Assembly: GCF_021654575.1 (NCBI RefSeq)
Contig: NZ_AP024488.1
Coordinates: forward strand, 3,681,501-3,745,500
DNA: 64,000 nucleotides
Direction of reading: 5' to 3'
From: Desulfoluna limicola
GTDB taxonomy: Bacteria > Desulfobacterota > Desulfobacteria > Desulfobacterales > Desulfolunaceae
The notes under the pieces are model-generated. The model did no database searches, was not told the DNA's origin, and saw only the letters and a program-made list of their open reading frames with translations. The translations under genes and the position numbers were made by a program. How positions within the stretch are numbered: position 1 is the first letter of the stretch; each line of letters opens with the position of its first letter. Shown one piece after another: positions 36,290 through 43,835 of this stretch.

Positions 36290-37423
36290 TCAGCCCATCA
36301 GGCGGTACAGGGTATCGGAAAATCCTTCGAGGTCTTCTTCCGTGTGGTTGGCGGTGAGGCTGAGACGAATGATGGCCTGCCCCATGGGGACGGTGGGAAA
36401 GCGTGCGGTAAAGGCGAAGTAGCCCTGGTCAAAGAGTTTCTTCACAAGCCCATGGGCACGCTCTTCGCTTCCGATCTGTACGGCGAGGATGTGGGCTTCT
36501 CCGCAGACGGTAAAGCCCCGGTCGGTGAGAAGGTGCGTCAAACGGCGACTGAGGTGGGCAAGGCGCGCCCTTTGGGCATCGGCCTGTTCCACTTCGGAGA
36601 GAACCGCAAGGGCAGTCACGGCATGGGCCTCGGGGAGAGCCGTGGTGTAGATCAGAGGGGAGGCAAAATTGAGAAGGTACTCCCGGTAGAGAGAGGGCAG
36701 CAGGACAAAGGCCCCGAAAAGCCCCATGGCCTTGCCGAAGGTTCCCAGTGCCACATCGGCAACGCCGCGAGCAATGCCTCGGCCTCCCTCACCCAGGGCA
36801 CCATAGGCATGGGCTTCGTCCACCACCGTACGAAAGCCGTGGGTTCTCTTGAGTCTTGCCAGGTCCGCCAGGGGCGGGGTGTCGCCGTCCATGCTGAACA
36901 GAGACTCGGTCACCACCACCGGGTTTCCTGTGGCCCCTTTGATCCGTTTTTCCAGGTGACTCATGCTGTTGTGGCGATACCCCCTGAAAGGGGCGGAGCC
37001 CAACTGCATGCCCTTGACGGTGCTGGCGTGCACGTGCTTGTCAAAGAGAAGCATCTCGTCCGGCCCGAAGAGGGTGGAGAGGATGGCCAGGTTCGCCTGG
37101 TACCCGGAAGGGAAGAAGAGGGCGTCCTCATAACCGAAATAGTCGGCATAGGCTCTTTCCGCCTCACAAATCACCGATGCGTTGCCCGAGACAAGCCGGG
37201 ATGACGAAGAGGAGGTGCCGTATCGCATGAAGGCATCGGAGGCGGCCTTCCGAAGGGTTTCGGATCGGCCCAGGCCAATGTAGTCGTTGGATGCAAAATT
37301 GATGAGGGTGCGCCCCGCCACCTTTACTGTGCGGCCGTCCCCTTCGGAAACCTCAGGCGGGTTGCGGTAGAGCCCCTGCTCTTTCTGAACGGCAAGTTTC
37401 TGCTTCAAGCGCTCTTCAAACAT
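36290..37423 (-). CDS. bioF: 8-amino-7-oxononanoate synthase
   Basis: A 377-residue PLP enzyme of the alpha-oxoamine synthase family. NFASNDYIGL (about 43-52), GTSSSSSRLVSGN, VDEAHAYGALG and the PLP Lys in TFGKAMG (about 230) are all present. It joins pimeloyl-CoA or pimeloyl-ACP with alanine, the first ring-forming step of biotin synthesis. AGGAG stands 8 bases before the ATG, which overlaps the end of the preceding hotdog gene by 19 bases. It is the last gene of the biotin/fatty-acid cluster. Family relatives include Kbl and serine palmitoyltransferase, but the neighbours settle the assignment. Confidence 0.93.
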   Translation of the reverse strand: MFEERLKQKLAVQKEQGLYRNPPEVSEGDGRTVKVAGRTLINFASNDYIGLGRSETLRKAASDAFMRYGTSSSSSRLVSGNASVICEAERAYADYFGYEDALFFPSGYQANLAILSTLFGPDEMLLFDKHVHASTVKGMQLGSAPFRGYRHNSMSHLEKRIKGATGNPVVVTESLFSMDGDTPPLADLARLKRTHGFRTVVDEAHAYGALGEGGRGIARGVADVALGTFGKAMGLFGAFVLLPSLYREYLLNFASPLIYTTALPEAHAVTALAVLSEVEQADAQRARLAHLSRRLTHLLTDRGFTVCGEAHILAVQIGSEERAHGLVKKLFDQGYFAFTARFPTVPMGQAIIRLSLTANHTEEDLEGFSDTLYRLMG

Positions 37424-37824
37424 GAAAAAATCTCCTGGTAATGTGGCGCAAGGCGCTTGGCATTAAAACGGTCGTCAAAAGGGGTGGTACCGATAAGAAG
37501 TGAGGCGGTGAGCAGCTCTCCATCGAGCTCTGCTGTGACTGTATACGCCCTGGCATCGCTTGCCGACCCGGTGAGGGCAGCGGTCATGGAGACGGTTCCT
37601 GTCACAGGCGAGGCAGGAATGGGATACCGGGTCACCTTCATAAGAAAGGCCTGGCGGGTGAAATCAGTCAGGTGCCTCACGTGGTAGGCCGCACACTGGG
37701 CCATGGCCTCGAGAAGCTCGTGGGGCTTTCCGCTCAGCGCCACCGATTCAGATGCCATAAAGCCATCGTCAACAGCTGATATGCGGGAAAGCATTAAAAA
37801 TGGGATATCAAGGGTATTTTTCAA
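37405..37824 (-). CDS. Hotdog-fold dehydratase/thioesterase-like protein of the biotin cluster
   Basis: A 139-residue hotdog protein. The segment PHELLEAMAQCAAYHV (about 33-48) matches the central helix of FabA/FabZ dehydratases (LLIEAMAQAA), including the Glu, but the usual HFPG His loop before it is absent. It may therefore pair with the small FabZ-like protein encoded elsewhere in the cluster, or have another acyl-chain role. The start is TTG at 37824, chosen because GAAGG lies 5-6 bases upstream; the first in-frame ATG ten codons later has no ribosome binding site. It overlaps bioF. Confidence 0.7.
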   Translation of the reverse strand: MKNTLDIPFLMLSRISAVDDGFMASESVALSGKPHELLEAMAQCAAYHVRHLTDFTRQAFLMKVTRYPIPASPVTGTVSMTAALTGSASDARAYTVTAELDGELLTASLLIGTTPFDDRFNAKRLAPHYQEIFSCLKSA

Positions 37825-37983
37825 CGTAGCCTTCTCTGATCATCAATTTTTTCAAAAACGTGCCCCCCAAGCAGGGCCGCGAGAGTTATTGCGGGCCTTC
37901 ATGATCCGATTCGAGCATAAACCACGAAGATCACGAAGCACCCTTCGGGCTACACGAAGAAGATGTAAAAACCTAAGCAGTTG

Positions 37984-38086
37984 TTCACGGGCGTAGCCCG
38001 TCAGCGAATGTGACAACCCGAGGATCGAGGGTTGGAGCATTCGCGAACCTGGGGTGCAGGGGATTTACCCCCTGCCCGCCGGAGGC
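37984..38086 (-). repeat. Intergenic element, copy 13
   Basis: CACGGGCGTAGCCCGT, GCGAATG/CATTCGC stem around a CCGAGGATCGAGG-type loop, GGGGATTTACCCC hairpin and CCGCCGGAGGC end, 12 bases after the ketoacyl synthase stop in its own sense. Confidence 0.78.
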
Positions 38087-38097
38087 AGCACAAGGGT

Positions 38098-39318
38098 TCA
38101 CGAGTCTCCACCTTGCCACGTACGTACGACCAAGGCGCTGTTCTGTCCGCCGAAGCCGAAGTTTTCAAAAAGAACCGTGGACACCTTTTCCGCACTTCGG
38201 CTGCCGACCACATGATCGAGGCTGGGATCAATGGGTTCCCTGAGATTGGGATTGGACGGCAAGATGCCCCGTTTTAAGGCCGCCAGCACCACTGCCAGCT
38301 CCACGGCCCCGCAGGCCGAGGCCAGGTGCCCGACCCACGCCTTGGGAGCCAGCACAGCCGGACGATGGGAACCGAAAAGACGCCCGAACAGTTCGGTCTC
38401 CATCTGGTCGTTCAACTGGGTTGCCGTTCCGTGGGCTGAGACGGCATCGACGTCCGAGGGAAGCAGAAACGCCTCATCCAAGGCAAGCCGCACGGCTTTC
38501 TCCGCCCAGACGCCCGAAGGATCGGGAGCCGTCATGTTGTAGCCGTCAAGGGAGGAGCCAAACCCAAGCACCTCGGCGTGAATCACAGCGCCCCGCCTTT
38601 TCGCGTGCTCCAGCTCCTCCAGGAGAAAGAAGGCGCCCCCCTCCCCGGGCAAAAACCCTTTCCGGCTTTCATCAAAGGGAGCGTAGGCCCCTGAAGGGTC
38701 CTCATCGCTTCGATGCAGAGCCTGGGCCATGCCGTAGGCCAGAAGCCCGCCCCGGTTGATCCGGGAGTCTCCGCCTCCGGCCAGGGCCGTGTCAAGATAC
38801 CCGTCCCGCACCTTTCTGAACCCCTCGCCAATGGCTGTCAGGGAAGCGGCACAGGCGCTGCCACAGGTATGGTTTTCTCCGTGGATACCGGTAAGGCGTG
38901 ATATGGCCGAAGCCGCCGTGTTGGGAAGAAACTTTAAAATCCACAGCGCGGCAAGGCCCTCTTCGGAGATCTCACCATTCTCGATTTTCGAGAACTCTTC
39001 GCCCACGTCAAAGTTGGGTCCGCTCCCGCAAAAGAGGCCGGTGTCGGCCCGTTCCTTCTCCGAAAGGCCCGCGGCTTCCATGGCCACAACAGCAGACGCC
39101 ACAGAGAACTGAGCCCCTCGGTTGAGATACCGCCCCGCCTTGAACCGCCCGGTGTACGCCTTGAGATCAAAATCACGCACCGGCGCAGCCCAGAGCCCCT
39201 CTTCTCCCGTAAAGGCAAACCGAGGCTGCCCGCCGACCAATCTCTCTGCTATCTCATCCGGTGTCGCACCCAGGGAAGAGATCACCCCCATGGACGTCAC
39301 CACCACGCGCCTGCGCAT
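38098..39318 (-). CDS. Beta-ketoacyl-ACP synthase (FabF-like) of the biotin cluster
   Basis: A 406-residue condensing enzyme with the full Cys-His-His triad: GSACAAS (Cys about 155), SAHGTATQLND (His about 294) and WVGHLASACGAVE (His about 332), and the C-terminal NFGFGGQNSALV. It elongates acyl-ACP by two carbons. In this position it would extend a malonyl-derived primer toward pimeloyl thioester on the cluster's own carrier protein; that use is inference. AAGGAG precedes the ATG. Intergenic elements flank it on both sides. Confidence 0.88.
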   Translation of the reverse strand: MRRRVVVTSMGVISSLGATPDEIAERLVGGQPRFAFTGEEGLWAAPVRDFDLKAYTGRFKAGRYLNRGAQFSVASAVVAMEAAGLSEKERADTGLFCGSGPNFDVGEEFSKIENGEISEEGLAALWILKFLPNTAASAISRLTGIHGENHTCGSACAASLTAIGEGFRKVRDGYLDTALAGGGDSRINRGGLLAYGMAQALHRSDEDPSGAYAPFDESRKGFLPGEGGAFFLLEELEHAKRRGAVIHAEVLGFGSSLDGYNMTAPDPSGVWAEKAVRLALDEAFLLPSDVDAVSAHGTATQLNDQMETELFGRLFGSHRPAVLAPKAWVGHLASACGAVELAVVLAALKRGILPSNPNLREPIDPSLDHVVGSRSAEKVSTVLFENFGFGGQNSALVVRTWQGGDS

Positions 39319-39343
39319 GAAAACTCCTTGCTATTGAAAAACA

Positions 39344-39533
39344 GCCTCCGGCGGCAAGGTGAGCCACCTTGAAAGCTGGATTGCGAATGCGGCTCGGCTG
39401 TCGGACATTCATAGCCTGTCGTATCCGCATTCGCGCATCGGTTAAGGGGCTGCCCCTTACACCTCTAAGGCATGAGCTGCCGGCACTTCGGTTTCTAAAG
39501 ATTGAAAAGGGTGCCACCTCACCACCGAAGGCT
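39344..39533. repeat. Bipartite intergenic element, copy 14
   Basis: Begins GCCTCCGGCGGCAAGGTG; stem GCGAATGCGG pairs perfectly with CCGCATTCGC; ends CACCACCGAAGGC, a decayed cap 12 bases after the acyl carrier protein stop. Confidence 0.75.
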
Positions 39534-39544
39534 TTGCTCCCCGC

Positions 39545-39916
39545 TTACTCGCCCTCTCTTCGCCAATTGACATAGTCCACAATGTCCTTCACCTTGAGGA
39601 CAGGACCGCCCTCCTGATCCGCCAGGATTTCATCCACGCGAGGTGAGGTCAGGTAAGGGTATTTCTCCATGAGGAAGGCCCTCACGTCGGAGACCCCTTC
39701 TCCGGGATTGGAGAGATAAACCCTCAGTGTTTTCAAAAACACCTCGTCGTCGTTAACATCGATATTGAACTCGGAGCTCAAGCTCACGGCCAACTCCAGA
39801 AGATCGATGGACTCCACGTCCAGGTCCCGGATCAGGTAGGTCTCAGTGCCGATGCTCTCTGCATCCACATCCAGGATATCGGCCAGCGTGGCCTGAATTT
39901 TTTCAAACACTGTCAT
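39545..39916 (-). CDS. Long acyl carrier protein of the biotin cluster
   Basis: A 123-residue carrier protein, about 45 residues longer than ordinary AcpP. The phosphopantetheine site is DLDVESIDLLELAVSL with Ser36; the flanking EFNIDVNDDE is typical of the second helix. The insertion after it (FLKTLRVYLSN to LADQEGG, about 55-105) precedes the final KVKDIVDYV helix, which in ordinary ACPs follows at once. This suggests a dedicated carrier recognised only by the cluster enzymes. GGAGTGA precedes ATG 39916. Confidence 0.85.
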   Translation of the reverse strand: MTVFEKIQATLADILDVDAESIGTETYLIRDLDVESIDLLELAVSLSSEFNIDVNDDEVFLKTLRVYLSNPGEGVSDVRAFLMEKYPYLTSPRVDEILADQEGGPVLKVKDIVDYVNWRREGE

Positions 39917-40061
39917 CTTAATCGTATCACTCCATACCATAAGGCTTAAAAATCAAGCCTTCTATGATCAAAAATAGGCTTCGTGGGCATTCAAAGTAAC
40001 GACATGCCCCCCACATCTAAACTAAACTTGCGCCCCCGCTGAAGAGTCCCCAGCTTTTGAA

Positions 40062-40187
40062 GGCGGGCGTAGCCCGCGACGAACGCCATTGCGATTTGCC
40101 CCGAGGAACGAGGGGCGAAGCGCGATGGCAACCCGCTTTCGAGGTGTTTTTCGCTACAGTGGCTTCGCCACCCTCGCCGCCGGAGGC
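40062..40187 (-). repeat. Intergenic element, copy 15
   Basis: Stem GCCATTGCG/CGCGATGGC around CCCCGAGGAACGAGGGG, longer cap hairpin GTGGCTTCGCCAC and GCCGCCGGAGGC end, 6 bases after the SDR stop in its own sense. Confidence 0.8.
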
Positions 40188-40192
40188 ATGCT

Positions 40193-40936
40193 TTACTTAC
40201 ACGCCGTCAGGCCGCCGTCCATGGTGATGGTGGTGGCGTTGATGGGCCGTGCGGCATCCGAAAGGAGAAAGAGCAGGGTTTCGGCCACCTCGGAAGGTGA
40301 GGCTGCGCGTCCCAAGGGGACTCTTTTTTTAACCCAGGCTTCGTTTTCAGCCATGAACGTGCTGGCACGGCCAGCGGTGACGTATCCGGGGCGTAGGATG
40401 GCAGAGGTGATGCCCTTTTTCCCCATCTCGATGCCGATGCCCTGATAGAGGGCTTCGCATGCCTTTTTGGAGGCGGCATAAAACCCCTGCCCACCGTTCT
40501 GAAGGGCCGCGGCGGTGGAAGAGACGTAGAGCATCCGCCCGAAACGTTTTGCCGTCATGCGGCGGGCCGCCCACTTGACGAGGGCTGCCCTGCAGGTGAC
40601 GTTCTCGTGCAGATAGTGTCCCACATCCTCGGTGGCCGCTGTGGCCACAAGACTCTCCAGGTTGCCGTGGGCAAAATCCACCAGGTAGTCGGGGCCGCCA
40701 TCTGAAAAACAGGCGTCAAGCTCAGAGAAGCCCTCCGGCTCCAGGGCCTTCCCCAAGTCAAAAAAACAGGTGGTGCTGCCTTGGTTGCCAAGGGCTGTTT
40801 GACTTCTCTTTTTCGCCTCTTCCGAGCGGAAGGTCAGCACAGGCAAAAGGCCCGCAGCCTCAAGAGCAGGCGCCAGGGCAAGGGCCATCTCACAACTCCC
40901 CCCAACAACCAGCACGGTTTTTCCATGAAACTTCAT
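40193..40936 (-). CDS. Short-chain dehydrogenase/reductase (FabG-like) of the biotin cluster
   Basis: A 247-residue SDR. The catalytic Ser-Tyr-Lys are in YVSSTAAALQ and GFYAASKKA (about 152-173), and the C-terminus ends SDAARPINATTITMDGG like FabG. The nucleotide loop is unusual: VVGGSCEMALALAPAL (about 9-24) replaces the standard TGxxxGIG, so cofactor handling may differ. It would reduce 3-ketoacyl-ACP. The ATG overlaps the stop of the FabZ-like gene (TGATG) and GAGGTGG precedes it, so the two are coupled. Confidence 0.85.
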   Translation of the reverse strand: MKFHGKTVLVVGGSCEMALALAPALEAAGLLPVLTFRSEEAKKRSQTALGNQGSTTCFFDLGKALEPEGFSELDACFSDGGPDYLVDFAHGNLESLVATAATEDVGHYLHENVTCRAALVKWAARRMTAKRFGRMLYVSSTAAALQNGGQGFYAASKKACEALYQGIGIEMGKKGITSAILRPGYVTAGRASTFMAENEAWVKKRVPLGRAASPSEVAETLLFLLSDAARPINATTITMDGGLTACK

Positions 40937-41223
40937 CAGAGAACCACCTCTCCGGTCACCGCCGGTTTGTCGCCGTGAAAGAGTTTGCACGCAGCCCGCC
41001 CTTTTTCAAGGGTCACCGCCCAGGCGTAGGTACCGGGAGGGATAAACGCCCTGAACCTGAAGTTCTTCGCCTCGACGGGGGTGTGCCCCTTCTCCTGCAG
41101 CATCATGACAAAGGCTTCCACCACGAGGCTTCCGGGAACCACGGGGTTCCCCGGAAAATGACCTTCGTAGAGGGGATCGGTGCCGTCAAAGAAGAACTCC
41201 CCGGACAGGGTGGTTGCGGTCAT
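40936..41223 (-). CDS. Small FabZ-like 3-hydroxyacyl-ACP dehydratase
   Basis: A 95-residue hotdog protein. EGHFPGNPVVPGSLVVEAF (about 20-38) holds the His and Glu of FabZ/FabA active sites. It is about 50 residues shorter than FabZ, ending soon after the central strands, so it probably works as a dimer or with the other hotdog protein of the cluster. Its ATG overlaps the bioB stop (TAATG) and its stop overlaps the SDR start, so bioB, this gene and the SDR are one coupled unit. Confidence 0.85.
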   Translation of the reverse strand: MTATTLSGEFFFDGTDPLYEGHFPGNPVVPGSLVVEAFVMMLQEKGHTPVEAKNFRFRAFIPPGTYAWAVTLEKGRAACKLFHGDKPAVTGEVVL

Positions 41224-42203
41224 TACACCTCTCCAATGGTGAGGCCGGCATCAGCCACCATCTTCAAGTCGTCTTCAAGGGATCGTCCGGCGGTGGTGAG
41301 ATAGTTCCCCACCATGAGGCCGTCGGCTCCGGCGGAGAAAAGCCAGGACTGGAAGTCCCGCAAGGTAACCTCCCGGCCACCGCAAAGGGTGATCCGCTTT
41401 TCCGGTGCGATAATTCGAAAAAGAGCGATGCACTTTAAGGCGTCAAGGGCAGGCACCAGAGGTCGGTCCGCCATGCGGGTTCCGGCCACGGGGGTAAGAA
41501 AGTTCATGGGAATGGTGTCGGCATTGAGGCCTTTCAAGGTCAAAGCCAGTTCCACGCGCTGCGCCCAGCTCTCCCCCATGCCGAGGATACCGCCGGAGCA
41601 GACGCCAAAGCCCAAGTCTGCCGCCAATTGAACCGTTTCGATGTCCTCATCGTAGGTGTGGGTGGTGCAGATGGCGTCAAAATGGCTGCGGGCCGTCTCC
41701 AGGTTGTGATGGTAGCGCCCCATGCCGCTGGAAAGAAGCCTTGCGCCCCTTTTGGCATCCAGCATCCCGAGGGAGCCGCAGATGGTCAGATGGGTCTCCG
41801 AGCGAAGCCGTTCCACCACCCGACAGACCCGGTCGATCTCCGCATCGTTCAGGCTGTGGCCGCTGGTGACGATCCCGAACCGGGTGGCACCGGCCTGAGC
41901 CATGGCAAGGCCCCGCTGGTAAAGCGTCTCCTCATCCATGAGGGGATAGATATCCACCCCCGTCTCATGACTTGCCGACTGAGCGCAAAAGGCGCAATCC
42001 TGGGAGCACTTGCCCGACTTGGCGTTGACGATGGAGCAGAGGAACACCGTGTCCCCCTGGCGCTCGCGCCGCCTGATCAGGGCCGCTTCCAATAGAGGAA
42101 GCAGCATCTCGTTCCCCACACCGGCCAGGGCCAGGGCTTCGGACTCGCTTACGTGATAAGAGGGGTCGGAAATGAGTGTTCGAATCAATTCATGGGTCTG
42201 CAT
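41223..42203 (-). CDS. bioB: Biotin synthase
   Basis: A 326-residue radical SAM enzyme. CX3CX2C (CSQDCAFC, about 64-71) binds the SAM 4Fe-4S cluster; NAKSGKCSQD, GSLGMLD, YHHNLET, CSGGILGMGE and TPVAGTRMAD are classical BioB blocks. It inserts sulfur into dethiobiotin to give biotin. The frame is open to 42248; ATG 42203 is the normal BioB start though its ribosome binding site is weak. A promoter with a BirA-like operator lies about 265-320 bases upstream, separated by an intergenic element. Confidence 0.95.
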   Translation of the reverse strand: MQTHELIRTLISDPSYHVSESEALALAGVGNEMLLPLLEAALIRRRERQGDTVFLCSIVNAKSGKCSQDCAFCAQSASHETGVDIYPLMDEETLYQRGLAMAQAGATRFGIVTSGHSLNDAEIDRVCRVVERLRSETHLTICGSLGMLDAKRGARLLSSGMGRYHHNLETARSHFDAICTTHTYDEDIETVQLAADLGFGVCSGGILGMGESWAQRVELALTLKGLNADTIPMNFLTPVAGTRMADRPLVPALDALKCIALFRIIAPEKRITLCGGREVTLRDFQSWLFSAGADGLMVGNYLTTAGRSLEDDLKMVADAGLTIGEV

Positions 42204-42216
42204 GACTATGACGTGT

Positions 42217-42309
42217 GCCTCCGGCGGGCAGGGGATGATCCCCCGCACCCCATAAGGCGAATGCGATACGGATTACGTAATTTCATGGGGTGTCACTTTC
42301 GCATTCGCG
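42217..42309 (+). repeat. Intergenic element, copy 16, in the bioB leader
   Basis: GCCTCCGGCGGGCAGGGGATG, then CGAATGCGA pairing with TCGCATTCG. It starts 14 bases upstream of the bioB ATG and so lies in the transcribed leader. Confidence 0.75.
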
Positions 42310-42468
42310 TTGAGTTTGAAATATTGCCGCCATCGTCGCATATGCGCGAACTGGAGAACCCCGCCTCAAGCACGGGCAATACCTCAAAAAATTACAAACG
42401 ATACGTTTAGCAAACAGCGCTTCTTAAAAGAAGGCGCATCGTGGGTCTCTTTTGCATCTAAAGGGCAC

Positions 42469-42498
42469 GTTATACAGCTTTATCAGGCCAACTGTCAA
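42469..42498 (-). promoter_or_regulatory. Sigma-70 promoter upstream of bioB
   Basis: On the reverse strand TTGACA, 18 bases, TATAAC: a perfect -35 and a five-of-six -10 directed toward bioB. The leader would be about 260 bases long. The -35 falls inside the dyad at 42492-42523. Confidence 0.75.
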
Positions 42499-42523
42499 CC
42501 CTGCCACACCCCAGGGTTGACAG
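42492..42523. promoter_or_regulatory. Candidate BirA (biotin) operator
   Basis: CTGTCAACC, 14 bases, GGTTGACAG: a perfect dyad whose 9-base arms match the known biotin operator arms (TTGTAAACC and GGTTTACAA) at seven of nine positions each, with the spacing found for BirA sites. It overlaps the -35 of the bioB promoter, as expected for repression by biotinyl-AMP-bound BirA. Inner bases extend the stem to 11 bp. No T run follows, so it is not a terminator. Confidence 0.7.
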
Positions 42524-42844
42524 GACACACAAAAGACGAGGCCCCGAATAAACCAGCCAACAGGCAAGCATTCATTCCCGGGTTCACATGAAACACTGCC
42601 CTTGAGGCCTTTCAAGCATGGATCCACGGTCTCTCGCCATTGCAATCGGCTACAGTCCCAAAAGGTTGCAACCGTCCCCGAAGGGTCAGGTACCCCTGAC
42701 AGCCGAGAAAACCGAAACACAATGTGCACCATGACTCACGGGTACAGACCGTCGGCGAATATATCCGGATCGAAAGGCGAGAGGTGAGGGCTGAGACACC
42801 ACACCTCATGGGTTCACCACGCAGGAGGCATACCCTTACACCCA

Positions 42845-42938
42845 ACGCGACTGCAAACGTGACGGAGTTGGAAATACGTCAGAACGTATGGCATTCGCAA
42901 ACCCGCTTCCAAGGTGGCGCCACCTTGCCGCCGGAGGC
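42845..42938 (-). repeat. Intergenic element, copy 17
   Basis: GCGACTGC.../GGCATTCGC, AAGGTGGCGCCACCTT cap hairpin and GCCGCCGGAGGC end, 22 bases after the pseudouridine synthase stop in its own sense. Confidence 0.75.
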
Positions 42939-42959
42939 TTATTTTTCCGACTCGCCATC

Positions 42960-43835
42960 TCAAACGAGGGAGCGCGGCGATACAAAACGAGCGGCTTTTC
43001 CGGAGAGGGGATCGATAAAACTCAATTCCTTGGCCAGGAGCTTCAGGGGATTTTCATAGTCAGGTGGGGCTTCATCAAGAAGGGTCGGGTAGAGGGGATC
43101 GTTTTGAATGGGAGCACCGATGGAGCTCATATGAAGTCTGATCTGATGCTTCTTACCGGTAACGGGCCGAATCCGATAGAGTGCGCCCTTGACGTGCGGG
43201 GCGATGATTTCAATGGTGGAGACGGCATTGGGGGGACCTTGCTCCTCTTTCATACGGAACCAGGGTTCCCCTTTAACGAGGCGGTTCTCCACATGAAAGG
43301 GCCCATCACCAGTCGCCAGGTGTTCTGACACAGCCTCGTAGACCTTGCTCACCTGCCGATCCATAAACAGGCCCTGATAGAGACCCCGTGTCTTTTTCTG
43401 GCGGGAGAAAAGAACCAGCCCCGCCGTCTCACGGTCGATACGGTTCACTGGGGTCAGGTCCGGGGTATCGAACCGCTTTCTCAGTCGCGTGAGCAAGGTT
43501 TCGTTTACAAATTTACCGGACGGGATCACAGGAAGAAAATGGGGCTTGCAGGCAACGATGAGGTGATCATTTTTAAAGACCACCTCTTCATAAAAGGGTA
43601 TGGGCTCCTCGTCCGCCACTTCCCGAAAGTAATGGAGCACCATCATGGGAGACACCTGTGCCTCCCGCGACATCGCCTCGCCCTTATCGTCTGTCACCAG
43701 CCCGCCGTCAAGGCGTGCTTCCCAGGTACTGACGGGAATCGACGGAAAACGTCCCTCAAGAAACGAAAGAATCGGCGTTCCGCACGGAACCGCCTCTCCC
43801 ACCGTCACCGTGGACGCAAAAGGACTCCGGCTCAT
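42960..43835 (-). CDS. RluA-family pseudouridine synthase
   Basis: A 291-residue pseudouridine synthase of the RluA/RsuA-like group: an N-terminal S4-like part, then NDHLIVACKPHFLPVIPSG, the catalytic NRIDRETAGLVLFS (Asp about 133), and GKKHQIRLHMSSIGAPIQNDPLYP. It isomerises uridine in rRNA or tRNA; the target is not predictable. The ATG overlaps the bioD stop (ATGA), so it is translated with bioD although it has no biotin role. The frame is open upstream to 43913, but the overlap start fits best. Confidence 0.87.
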   Translation of the reverse strand: MSRSPFASTVTVGEAVPCGTPILSFLEGRFPSIPVSTWEARLDGGLVTDDKGEAMSREAQVSPMMVLHYFREVADEEPIPFYEEVVFKNDHLIVACKPHFLPVIPSGKFVNETLLTRLRKRFDTPDLTPVNRIDRETAGLVLFSRQKKTRGLYQGLFMDRQVSKVYEAVSEHLATGDGPFHVENRLVKGEPWFRMKEEQGPPNAVSTIEIIAPHVKGALYRIRPVTGKKHQIRLHMSSIGAPIQNDPLYPTLLDEAPPDYENPLKLLAKELSFIDPLSGKAARFVSPRSLV

